Shown in pieces: positions 1 to 7,763 of a stretch of 7,893 bases of DNA. A program made the position numbers and the translations under genes. The notes under the pieces are model-generated. The model had not been told where the DNA came from, did not search any database, and saw nothing but the letters and a program-made list of their open reading frames with translations. The stretch is taken from positions 135,205 through 143,097 of the forward strand of contig PBXG01000001.1 of NCBI GenBank assembly GCA_002728355.1. The letters are read 5' to 3'. The first letter of the stretch is position 1, and the number at the start of each line of letters is the position of its first letter. The stretch is from Gammaproteobacteria bacterium (GTDB lineage Bacteria > Pseudomonadota > Gammaproteobacteria > GCA-002705445 > GCA-002716945).

Positions 1-741
1 AGCATTGCTCTCACTTACTGCTATTTTCAGAATATTGTTAAGGTCGTACATCTCCAGTTCAATTTCTGCGTTTGGGTTCAAATCATGAATTTCATATAGT
101 TCTCTGCCAGCAAAGATTAAAATTTCGTGTTTTGTTGTTTCAAGATTATTTAAGGTGATTTCGTAATCAAGATTATTTAAGTCAAGATTATTTTTATTTT
201 CCCTTAAAATTTTATCAGTTATCATACCTCTTTCAAATAATTTGAGACTGCTCTGATAAATTTTACTAGCGAGTTCTCTTTTTAACTCAGCTTCCTCGAT
301 TAAATTACTTGCATTTATTACATTAAAATATAATCTTGCGGAGTCTATGATTATAGTATCAAGTTTTTCATTTATATTTATGCTTGATTTTTTCACATTA
401 TTTATAGATTTTTTTCTCTCATCAAAAAATGCTAATCTAAATATTGGTTGTTTAATATTTATAGCGTATGTCTCAGATGAAAAATCATTTGTAGAACCAA
501 CTCCTTCATACCTATGAATTTCAGTTTTGTTGCTAGTTGCAGTAAGGTTTATGTCTGGAAAAATAGATGAGAATGTTTGATTATATTTTTCTTCTGATAC
601 TTCGTGATTATTTTTAACAATTGCAAATTCATTATTGTGTATCAGTGCTCTTTTATATATATCATATAAATCAGCCGCAGTAATGTTATGATTAGCAAAC
701 ATTAAAATGATTAGCCCAAAAATATTAATATATTTATGCAT
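1..741 (-). CDS. tolC: TolC-family outer-membrane efflux/secretion channel, N-terminal 247 residues (cut by window edge)
   Basis: Translating the minus strand from the ATG at 741 gives an unbroken frame to the left edge. Residues 1-23 look like a signal peptide: a short basic start, a hydrophobic core around 7-16 and an A-A/D cleavage site near 23/24. The mature N-terminus (DLYDIYKRALIHNNEF) resembles the first helix of E. coli TolC. A beta-strand region with QPIF near residues 98-101 follows, then the helix ARLYFNVINA near 135-145 and the stretch LKLFERGMITDKI, matching the TolC helical barrel. TolC trimers form the outer-membrane/periplasmic exit duct of tripartite efflux pumps and type I secretion. 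About half the family's usual 450-490 residues is present. The start lies inside the upstream rhodanese gene (8-base overlap), which favours translational coupling. Family assignment is firm; one-to-one orthology with E. coli tolC is likely but not proven. Confidence 0.9.
   Translation of the reverse strand, partial: MHKYINIFGLIILMFANHNITAADLYDIYKRALIHNNEFAIVKNNHEVSEEKYNQTFSSIFPDINLTATSNKTEIHRYEGVGSTNDFSSETYAINIKQPIFRLAFFDERKKSINNVKKSSININEKLDTIIIDSARLYFNVINASNLIEEAELKRELASKIYQSSLKLFERGMITDKILRENKNNLDLNNLDYEITLNNLETTKHEILIFAGRELYEIHDLNPNAEIELEMYDLNNILKIAVSESNA
140..194 (-). repeat. Three short direct repeats inside tolC (TCAAGATTATTT core)
   Basis: On the plus strand the 15-mer TCAAGATTATTTAAG occurs at 140-154 and 167-181, and its first 12 bases recur at 182-193. 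The offsets of 27 and 15 bases keep the reading frame. They encode three N-N-L-D/E units near residues 182-200 of the TolC-family protein, in the predicted coiled-coil barrel helices. They could reflect small in-frame duplications or simply biased codon use on a helical repeat. Confidence 0.6.
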
Positions 742-1057
742 ATTTACTCATAGTTAAGTCAACATCATTTGCCCAACCTTCTACTCCTGTTGACAAGTTA
801 ATAACTTTCTCAAAACCGATACTAATAAGATGTTTGGCAACCATCCTACTTCTTATACCATGATGACATACTACAACATGTTTGAGCGTCTTGTCCAATT
901 CTTCAATTCTCTCAAGCAGTTGTCCCATTGGGATATGTGTTGAGTTATCGAGATGACATATATCGTATTCCCATTTTTCTCTTACATCGAGAATAACAAT
1001 GTTTGAATCATTATCAATAATTTCCTTAACTTCGCTTGGGTTTTTTTCTTCTAACAT
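734..1057 (-). CDS. Single-domain rhodanese-like sulfurtransferase (107 aa)
   Basis: This is a compact rhodanese domain, probably cytoplasmic since no signal peptide is visible. The fold motifs appear in order: LDVREKWEY at residues 23-31, the active-site loop C64-H-H-G-I-R69 with the cysteine that carries the persulfide, and the closing GVEGWA at 91-96. Such proteins transfer sulfane sulfur between donor and acceptor thiols; the physiological acceptor here is unknown. The C-terminal tail VDLTMSKY resembles the VDPxMxxY ending that I recall from rhodaneses encoded next to tolC in other beta- and gammaproteobacteria. The ATG overlaps the end of the Pcm-like gene by 7 bases, and its stop lies 8 bases inside tolC, so it is the middle gene of a coupled operon. 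Thiosulfate or protein-persulfide sulfurtransferase activity is likely, as the catalytic cysteine is intact. Confidence 0.9.
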   Translation of the reverse strand: MLEEKNPSEVKEIIDNDSNIVILDVREKWEYDICHLDNSTHIPMGQLLERIEELDKTLKHVVVCHHGIRSRMVAKHLISIGFEKVINLSTGVEGWANDVDLTMSKYA

Positions 1058-1686
1058 TTTATTATTTCTGTTGTATAAGCTTGCGTGATAAAATTTTTTA
1101 CAAAGTTAGAGCCGCTCAATTTATTTATAATAATCCCGGATTTCATTGGAAAATTCTTCTTATTTTCGAATATGAAACACCTAGAGTATTCCCCAAGATT
1201 TTTTTGTACCGATTCATTTGAGTCAAGCCCAAAAGTAAAAATAACAATATTATAATTTCTAATTACACTCCAATCATTCAGTATATTCTTATTTTCCATC
1301 TTTACATTGGGAAGGTTATACTTTTCGATTCTCTTTTGTGCTTGTTCTACCAAGTCAGCATATATATCAATTGCATCTACTTTATTACATAGTAATGATA
1401 TACATGAAGTTAGATATCCTGTGCCTGAGCCAACCACTAGAATATTATCTGATTCAGTAATACTCAAAGATTGAATAATCATGCCTTCAACGGACGGCCT
1501 AAGCATAAATTGTTTATTAGATAAAGGAATTTCGATATCACTATATGAGAAATTCTCGAATCCATCAGGAACGAAATCTCTTCTATCTATCCGCGATAGC
1601 GCATGGAGAACACTCTCGTCAAGGACGTTCTGAGTTCTATAATTCTCCTTTACCTCATTAAATGTATATGTTTTATTAACTTTCAT
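1051..1686 (-). CDS. Divergent Pcm-like protein (L-isoaspartate O-methyltransferase family, 211 aa)
   Basis: The protein has the layout of the PCMT family: an N-terminal RRDFVP segment (residues 35-40), the segment QFMLRPSVEG (59-68), the SAM-binding glycine loop VVGSGTGY (84-91), an acidic residue D107 after strand 2 (VDAIDIY) and a helix rich in charged residues. True Pcm enzymes methylate isoaspartate in damaged proteins using SAM and carry a T-I-S-x-P motif with the active-site serine. Here the equivalent position reads Q-F-M-L-R-P, so that serine is absent. This matches the divergent Pcm-like group found beside rhodanese and tolC genes, whose substrate is not established. SAM binding is well supported; isoaspartyl repair activity is doubtful. 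The gene is the first of the leftward operon and is divergent from thiC. No clear Shine-Dalgarno sequence precedes its ATG. Confidence 0.82.
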   Translation of the reverse strand: MKVNKTYTFNEVKENYRTQNVLDESVLHALSRIDRRDFVPDGFENFSYSDIEIPLSNKQFMLRPSVEGMIIQSLSITESDNILVVGSGTGYLTSCISLLCNKVDAIDIYADLVEQAQKRIEKYNLPNVKMENKNILNDWSVIRNYNIVIFTFGLDSNESVQKNLGEYSRCFIFENKKNFPMKSGIIINKLSGSNFVKNFITQAYTTEIIKC

Positions 1687-1696
1687 TTCATTGGTA

Positions 1697-1724
1697 AGTT
1701 TAGTATTGTTATAATATAAGTCAA
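1697..1724 (-). promoter_or_regulatory. Candidate sigma-70-type promoter for the Pcm-like/rhodanese/tolC operon
   Basis: On the minus strand, TTGACT (1724-1719) matches the -35 consensus at five of six bases. A 16-base spacer and TAAACT (1702-1697) follow, a weaker -10 match. The implied start site lies only about four or five bases before the ATG, which is unusually short. A -10 slightly upstream (TATAAC at 1713-1708) is an alternative. The site interleaves with the thiC promoter on the other strand. Confidence 0.3.
1707..1715 (+). promoter_or_regulatory. Extended -10 promoter element for thiC
   Basis: TGTTATAAT is a perfect extended -10 (TGn followed by TATAAT). No good -35 hexamer lies 16-18 bases upstream, which is typical of extended -10 promoters. 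It predicts initiation near 1722 and a leader of roughly 30 bases before the ATG at 1754, with a weak purine-rich AGAGA about eight bases before the start codon. An 8-base palindrome TCAATTGA (1721-1728) sits at the predicted start site. Confidence 0.45.
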
Positions 1725-1750
1725 TTGAAATTATTATTTAGAGAATATAA

Positions 1751-3517
<1,767 letters not shown>

Positions 3518-3519
3518 AA

Positions 3520-4812
3520 CTACTTTTTCTTCTTTTTACTGAAAACGGCATCAAGAGCTTGTGTTAAATCATCAATGATATCATCAACATTCTCTATCCC
3601 TATGGATAATCTCACTAAATCTTCTGGCACACCAGCTTTCTTTAATTCTGTTGCTGATAACTGCCTGTGAGTAGTAGAAGCGGGGTGACAAGCCAAAGAT
3701 TTAGCATCACCAATATTTACAAGTCTTGTTACAAGGTTTAAATTATCAATAAATTTTGCGCCATTATCTCTACCACCTTTAATACCAAAACTCATTACGC
3801 TAGACGCTTTTCCTTTCATAAGTTTTTTTACTAATGGATAATCTGGACTGCTAGGTAATCCTGGATAATTCACCCAAGTCACATTAGCGTGCTTTAGTAA
3901 AAAATTAGCAACTTTCATGGCATTTTCACAATGTCTATCCATTCTTACCGCTAGACTCTCTATTCCTTGCAATATTAAAAAACTATTAAATGGTGAAATT
4001 GCTGCCCCCATATTCCTTAATGCAACAGTTCTTGCGGCAACTATGAAAGCTGCTTCACCTGCAGCCTCTGTAAATACAACTCCATGATATGACATATCAG
4101 GACTGTTTAGTCTATTGAATTTGCGTTTGTGTTTCGCCCATGGGAATTTTCCCGAATCAACAATTATACCAGCTATCGTAGTTCCATGACCACCCATATA
4201 CTTAGTAAGTGAGTGAATAACTATATCAGCTCCATGCTCTATAGGTCTAAAAAGATATGATGATGGTACGGTGTTATCAACAATTAGAGGTATATTATGT
4301 TTATGTGCAAGCTTTGCCATTTTGGGTATATCGACAACGTTTGCAGCTGGATTACCGATAGACTCACAAAAAATAGCTTTTGTCTTAGAATCTATAAGTT
4401 TTTCCATTTGATCAATTTTATCATGATCGCCAAATTTGACATCTACTCCAAATCTTGGAAGTTGATGTGCAAAAAGTGTGTATGTTCCACCATAAAGAGT
4501 GCCTGTGCTTACAATATTATCTCCAGCTTCACATATAGTCATAATTGCATATGTTGTGGCAGCTGATCCTGAAGCCAGTGCAAGCGCACCTATCCCTCCT
4601 TCCATTGCAGCAACTCTATTTTCTAACACATCAGACGTTGGATTCATAATCCTTGTATATATATTTCCAGCTTCTTTAAGATCAAACAAATCTGCTCCAT
4701 GTTGAGTGTCACGGAATGAGTAAGAAGTTGTTTGATAGATAGGAACCGCTACTGCGTTAGTAGTTGGTTCTGGCGAATAGCCACCGTGGATTGCAATTGT
4801 CTCAAATTTCAT
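3520..4812 (-). CDS. metY: O-acetylhomoserine sulfhydrylase (MetY-type PLP enzyme, 430 aa)
   Basis: This Cys/Met-metabolism PLP enzyme converts O-acetylhomoserine and sulfide into homocysteine and acetate, the direct sulfhydrylation route to methionine. Using the ATG at 4812, features include MKFETIAIHGG at the start, PIYQTTSYSF, the hallmark YTRIMNPTSDVLENR (residues 52-66), IVDNTVPSSY, and the PLP-lysine motif SLTKYMGGHG with K204. The C-terminal half contains PFNSFLILQGIESL and SLACHPASTTH, characteristic of the MetY branch. Length and motifs fit O-acetylhomoserine rather than O-succinylhomoserine enzymes. A longer frame starts at a TTG at 4824, but the ATG has a GGGG ribosome-binding sequence six bases ahead and gives the usual family N-terminus, so I prefer it. 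The protein ends in five consecutive lysines. Its stop is two bases from the thiC stop, with no recognisable terminator hairpin between them. Confidence 0.94.
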   Translation of the reverse strand: MKFETIAIHGGYSPEPTTNAVAVPIYQTTSYSFRDTQHGADLFDLKEAGNIYTRIMNPTSDVLENRVAAMEGGIGALALASGSAATTYAIMTICEAGDNIVSTGTLYGGTYTLFAHQLPRFGVDVKFGDHDKIDQMEKLIDSKTKAIFCESIGNPAANVVDIPKMAKLAHKHNIPLIVDNTVPSSYLFRPIEHGADIVIHSLTKYMGGHGTTIAGIIVDSGKFPWAKHKRKFNRLNSPDMSYHGVVFTEAAGEAAFIVAARTVALRNMGAAISPFNSFLILQGIESLAVRMDRHCENAMKVANFLLKHANVTWVNYPGLPSSPDYPLVKKLMKGKASSVMSFGIKGGRDNGAKFIDNLNLVTRLVNIGDAKSLACHPASTTHRQLSATELKKAGVPEDLVRLSIGIENVDDIIDDLTQALDAVFSKKKKK

Positions 4813-4818
4813 TATTAA

Positions 4819-4822
4819 CCCC
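4819..4822 (-). promoter_or_regulatory. Ribosome-binding sequence GGGG that decides the metY start
   Basis: On the minus strand GGGG is followed by TTAATA and then the ATG at 4812. The six-base spacing suits the ATG and not the in-frame TTG at 4824, which overlaps this region. Confidence 0.55.
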
Positions 4823-4831
4823 AAATTATAA

Positions 4832-4849
4832 TCATATTTAATTATATGA
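4832..4849. repeat. Inverted repeat TCATAT-N6-ATATGA upstream of metY
   Basis: The two six-base arms at 4832-4837 and 4844-4849 are perfect inverted complements around TTAATT. The right arm overlaps a TATAAT (4846-4841, minus strand) that is the best candidate -10 box for metY. It could be an operator; as a hairpin it would be weak because it is almost all A/T. Confidence 0.4.
4841..4846 (-). promoter_or_regulatory. Candidate -10 box for metY
   Basis: A perfect TATAAT on the minus strand would start transcription near 4834 and give a leader of about 20 bases that contains the GGGG ribosome-binding sequence. No convincing -35 hexamer is present. A second TATAAT at 4830-4825 lies too close to the start codon to leave that sequence in the message. 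Confidence 0.3.
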
Positions 4850-4858
4850 GAAAATCAT

Positions 4859-4878
4859 AAAATTTACTAGTACATTTT
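4859..4878. repeat. 20-base imperfect palindrome between dinB and metY
   Basis: AAAATTTACTAGTACATTTT is a two-fold symmetric sequence with nine of ten base pairs matching and no spacer, centred between 4868 and 4869. It starts at the last base of the reconstructed dinB stop and covers the -35 area of the candidate metY promoter. A protein-binding operator fits better than a terminator, because the stem is A/T-rich and has no good loop or following U run. Confidence 0.4.
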
Positions 4879-5959
4879 TAAAAGATATTTAGTCTGAGTT
4901 GGGAATTATTAGAAAACTGAACCCCAGCACCTATTAGTCTAATAGGTTTTTTATTTTCACTAAGCATTTTTATGAGAAGATTTTCAAATATATCGTATTC
5001 GTATGTCATACTCGATTTTTGACTAGAAATTGTTTTAAAATCATTGAATTTAATTTTGACAAAACAAGACTTTACTGAAAACGTATCTTTTTTTTACTAT
5101 TTAATCTCAATAATAATTTTTCATAAATCTTTTTAAGTCCAGCAACTGATTCTTTAACTGAGTTAATATCATCGAAATATGTATCTTCCACACTAAGACT
5201 TTTACTTATTCTATTATTTTCTACTTGACGATTATCTTTCCCTCTACATAACTCGTATAAATTTTCTCCATATTTTCCAAAAACTTTTATCAGCTCATTC
5301 ATTTTTATTTTCTGTAAATCTGAAAAATATTTTACCCCAATATCTAATAATTTTTTTTCAGTCTTTTCTCCAACACCATTTATTTTTCTTACTGGTAATT
5401 TACATATAAAATCTTGAATATCATCATCATAAATAACTAATTGTCCATTAGGTTTATTCCATTCGCTTGCAAGCTTAGCTAAAAATTTATTTGTTGCAAT
5501 ACCAGCCGACGCAGTGATTTTTAGATCATCAAAAATTTTTCTGCGAATCTGAAGCGCCATCATCACAGGATCATTGTTACAATAATCTGAGTCAGAGACA
5601 TCTAAATATGCTTCATCAAGCGAAATAGGCTCAATGATTCGTGTATAGCATTTAAAAATATCATGTATCTCTCTAGATACAGACCTATATTTTTCCATGT
5701 TTACTGGTAAAAAAACTAGATTTGGGCATAGTTTCTTTGCTACTACTGAAGCCATTGCCGATCTAATACCAAATTTTCTCGCAACATAATTACAGGTTGT
5801 TATTACTCCTCTAGTTTCACTGCTGCCTGCAACAGCAACTGGCAGTTCTCTAAGATGAGGTTTATCTCTAATTTCTACAGATGCATAGAACGAATCCATA
5901 TCAACATGGATGATTTTTCTTTGATTTTTTGAAAAACTTTTTTTATTGTGAATCGACAT
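4878..5959 (-). CDS. dinB: DNA polymerase IV (DinB), interrupted by a -1 frameshift at an A8 run; about 360 aa if joined
   Basis: This is a Y-family translesion polymerase. From the ATG at 5959 the zero frame shows VDMDSFYASVE (catalytic D20, candidate steric-gate Y25), TTCNYVARKFGIRSAM, SLDEAYLDV (D115/E116 complete the metal site), TASAGIATNKFLAKLAS, the helix-hairpin-helix KINGVGEKTEKKLLDIGV and KSLSVEDTY, which opens the little-finger domain. This frame stops at 5072 after 295 residues, well short of the E. coli length of 351. In the -1 frame from the A8 run (5088-5095), 69 further codons read on to a TAA at 4878-4880 and encode VKIKFNDFKTISSQ and KPIRLIGAGVQF, both typical of the little finger. 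The rest of the domain is therefore present but out of frame. An upstream TTG at 5980 is an alternative start, but it would deepen the overlap with the bolA gene. Confidence 0.88.
5087..5095 (-). other. Slippery A8-G run, heptamer A AAA AAG, at the dinB frame break
   Basis: On the minus strand the zero-frame codons are AGT AAA AAA AAG ATA. The heptamer A AAA AAG (5093-5087) is in the phase used by the E. coli dnaX -1 frameshift site. Slipping back one base gives GAT ACG TTT and the rest of the DinB little finger. One extra A in the run would have the same effect. I see no strong Shine-Dalgarno stimulator upstream and no strong hairpin 5-10 bases downstream. Confidence 0.75.
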
Positions 5960-6179
5960 TTTCACTTTTAGTTTTAGCAAAAATAGTCAATGCATGTATT
6001 TCACCAGTTTTAATGTATTTATCCACTATAGAATAGATCATTTTATGCCTATCAATAACAGATTTATTTTCAAAAACATCTGAGACGACAGTAACAGTGA
6101 ATTTTGAACCATCACCACCTACATCAACTTCGGCTTTACTAATTTCTTTTTCAATCAAATCTTTGATAACTTCGATCAT
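5943..6179 (-). CDS. ibaG: BolA/IbaG-family protein (78 aa)
   Basis: This is a small BolA-fold protein most like IbaG (YrbA). The segment VDVGGDGSKFTVTVVSDVF (residues 18-36) matches the VHVSGDGSHFQV region of E. coli IbaG. The helix RHKMIYSIVDKYI follows, then IHALTIFAKT (61-70) with conserved H62, the usual iron-sulfur ligand in complexes of BolA proteins with monothiol glutaredoxins. The family acts in iron-sulfur trafficking and acid or envelope stress responses in the cytoplasm. Its length is close to the family norm. Its ATG directly abuts the stop of the upstream gene (TAA then ATG), and its end overlaps the dinB start by 17 bases, so it sits in a tightly coupled operon. IbaG rather than BolA proper is my best assignment. 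Confidence 0.88.
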   Translation of the reverse strand: MIEVIKDLIEKEISKAEVDVGGDGSKFTVTVVSDVFENKSVIDRHKMIYSIVDKYIKTGEIHALTIFAKTKSENVDSQ

Positions 6180-6635
6180 TTATTTCTCCCACAATTTTGG
6201 GTTAGCCCAATTATCACTATTTAACCAATCAGGTAATATTTTATATTTGCTTATATTATAAGCATAAATGCACAAAAATGAATTACTGTCTTTGCTTTTA
6301 GTAATTAAATTATACCCTAGAGAAATCAATTCCTTATACAGCTCCGAATCCAAAATTGACTCTTCTCCGTAATTAAGCACAAATGTATTCTCGCTACACA
6401 ACAAAGTTAATCTTGAAAAATCTCCAAAGTATTCATCATAGCTTTTAATAGCATCACTAATTAAAATAAATATTAAATCATCTTGTTGGATTAAATTAAT
6501 TTTATCTTTAATTTCTTCTAATTTGAGTATCGGATAATCAAAAGAACTATTTTCTATATCATTAAATATATAATAGTTTTTATGATTAGTATCATTTAGA
6601 ATTTTTTGTATAAATTTATTTACCAAGTTTGCCAT
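6180..6635 (-). CDS. Uncharacterised conserved protein (151 aa), possibly DUF6231-like
   Basis: I do not firmly recognise this protein. It has no signal peptide or membrane span and is rich in Asn, Lys, Ile, Asp and Ser. The middle alternates hydrophobic strands and helices (DDLIFILISDAI near 52-63, RLTLLCSENTFVLNY near 75-89), reminiscent of a Rossmann-like or degenerate methyltransferase fold. The C-terminus YNISKYKILPDWLNSDNWANPKLWEK is rich in Trp and Pro and resembles the ending I recall for DUF6231 proteins of Pseudomonas relatives; that link is from memory. The ATG lies within the 3' end of rsmJ (20-base overlap) and the stop abuts the bolA start. The overlaps at both ends and full-length openness argue for a real gene, possibly acting with its RNA-methyltransferase neighbour. 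Confidence 0.72.
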   Translation of the reverse strand: MANLVNKFIQKILNDTNHKNYYIFNDIENSSFDYPILKLEEIKDKINLIQQDDLIFILISDAIKSYDEYFGDFSRLTLLCSENTFVLNYGEESILDSELYKELISLGYNLITKSKDSNSFLCIYAYNISKYKILPDWLNSDNWANPKLWEK

Positions 6636-7299
6636 TGAAAATCTTATATTTGATTAATTTAGTTTTAATCTCAAAATCACAATCAATAATTTTACTCTTA
6701 GATTTAATAGGTTCTTTTACTATAATTCTCTTCTTACAATAATTAATCATTTCTTCTATAAAATTTAATTTATTATTTTCATTGTAGTTTATTGATCTTA
6801 AAAATAAATCGTATTTTGAAGGTTTAGCATTATTTTTTTTCTCAAACATAAAATCTATATATATATAATCAAATATCTTTTTCGCTATACGGACGTAAGA
6901 CAATGAATCTCCGTATAGTAATCTTGCTTTAATATCTTTTGTTCTAGATAGATAATTATTTAGCATTAAAATTAATATTGGATTTTTCTCAATCATAGTC
7001 ACATCATAACCAAGTTTAGATAGTAGTATACCATCCCTCCCAAGACCTGCGGTACAATCCAATATAGTAGAATTCTTAATTGGAAAAAGTTTCATATAAA
7101 TTTTATCATTTTCATGCATCAGTTCGTCTATTGAAAAAATTGTTTCAAATCTCTCTTTTTTACATTTAATGTAAAATTTGTCTTGTCTAAATTTTATTTC
7201 ATAGTCGCGGCTATCGTGAGGAAATGAGAGCGTGTCTAGTATATTTTTTATTATTTTCGATTTACTAGAATCGAAACCTTCGGCATTGAACTTAATCAT
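6616..7299 (-). CDS. rsmJ: RsmJ-like 16S rRNA guanine-N2 methyltransferase (227 aa)
   Basis: RsmJ uses SAM to methylate N2 of G1516 in 16S rRNA. The diagnostic SAM-binding motif is LDCTAGLGRDGILLSKLG (residues 80-97), close to the LDATAGLGRDAFVLA signature of the family. It is followed by an acidic residue E104 (MIEKNP), YGDSLSYV (129-136) and a late strand RIIVKEP (191-197). In the family the catalytic loop reads D-P-M-F/Y-P; here it is D149-F-M-F-E, so both prolines are replaced. The protein is slightly shorter than the roughly 250-residue E. coli enzyme. Its ATG overlaps the mreD stop in an ATGA arrangement. Family membership is well supported; full activity is less sure given the loop. 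Confidence 0.82.
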   Translation of the reverse strand: MIKFNAEGFDSSKSKIIKNILDTLSFPHDSRDYEIKFRQDKFYIKCKKERFETIFSIDELMHENDKIYMKLFPIKNSTILDCTAGLGRDGILLSKLGYDVTMIEKNPILILMLNNYLSRTKDIKARLLYGDSLSYVRIAKKIFDYIYIDFMFEKKNNAKPSKYDLFLRSINYNENNKLNFIEEMINYCKKRIIVKEPIKSKSKIIDCDFEIKTKLIKYKIFNGKLGK

Positions 7300-7763
7300 A
7301 CAATATTATATTTTCTTCGAATATGCCTTAATCCGTAAAATATTATTGGCCATATCAGTGCACTTATTAGACCTGACCAATAAGCGCTTCTGTCATAAAT
7401 GCTCGTTTCTGCCATATCATCTATAAAAATTAGCATTGTTATCTTGATTGTTATTATTATTAAAATGATCAAACTTTGCTGAATCGTAGTGAAGTATCTG
7501 AGAGATTTATAATTTTTTTTCACTAGGTAAGATAGTATTAAAAAAGATAGCGCATTCATACCTAGTATTGAACCTAAAGTAACATCAGCTAATATACCCA
7601 CAAACCAAATTAATGGGTAGCTATAAAGCGTTGGAATAGCAATGAGCCAGTAAATAATAAAAAGAAAAATCCAATCTGGAGAATAATTGCCCAGCGGAAA
7701 GGTTGTGATAGTGAGTAAGATAGATATGATTGTCCCTATAAATATTACTAAGAAATTATTCAT
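7296..7763 (-). CDS. mreD: Rod-shape-determining membrane protein MreD (155 aa)
   Basis: MreD is an inner-membrane part of the elongasome, linking MreB filaments and MreC to peptidoglycan synthesis along the cell cylinder. The protein is almost entirely hydrophobic, with about six predicted spans near residues 3-20, 31-47, 51-68, 70-82, 95-114 and 128-145. The segments PDWIFLFIIYWLIAIP (29-44), GILADVTLGSILGMNALSFLILSYLV and a basic tail RHIRRKYNIV match the E. coli MreD pattern (PNWVLLILLYWILALP; ILDLISGSTLGV). In-frame ATGs also occur at 7787 and 7778; I chose 7763 because it overlaps the mreC stop by only eight bases and gives a family-like N-terminus. The 3' end overlaps rsmJ by four bases. 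Confidence 0.88.
   Translation of the reverse strand: MNNFLVIFIGTIISILLTITTFPLGNYSPDWIFLFIIYWLIAIPTLYSYPLIWFVGILADVTLGSILGMNALSFLILSYLVKKNYKSLRYFTTIQQSLIILIIITIKITMLIFIDDMAETSIYDRSAYWSGLISALIWPIIFYGLRHIRRKYNIV

Noticed and set aside
1036..1221. 61-codon open frame on the plus strand
   Set aside because: It lies opposite the Pcm-like gene, has no family resemblance and no ribosome-binding sequence; it is a chance reading of the antisense strand.
4297..4705. Two plus-strand open frames of 89 and 68 codons
   Set aside because: Both are antisense to the highly conserved metY coding sequence and overlap each other; their Cys/Ser-rich translations are typical of shadow frames.
5029..5068. Possible hairpin downstream of the dinB slippery run (TTGTTTT pairing with AAAACAA)
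   Set aside because: The stem is all weak A/T pairs with a bulge and starts about 19 bases after the heptamer, too far and too weak for a standard -1 stimulator.
5072..5980. Treating dinB as a complete 302-residue protein starting at TTG
   Set aside because: The TTG start deepens the bolA overlap while an ATG at 5959 fits, and the early stop removes most of the little-finger domain that is plainly encoded in the adjacent frame.
7232..7426. 64-codon plus-strand open frame
   Set aside because: It is antisense to the rsmJ/mreD junction and its hydrophobic content mirrors mreD; nothing supports expression.
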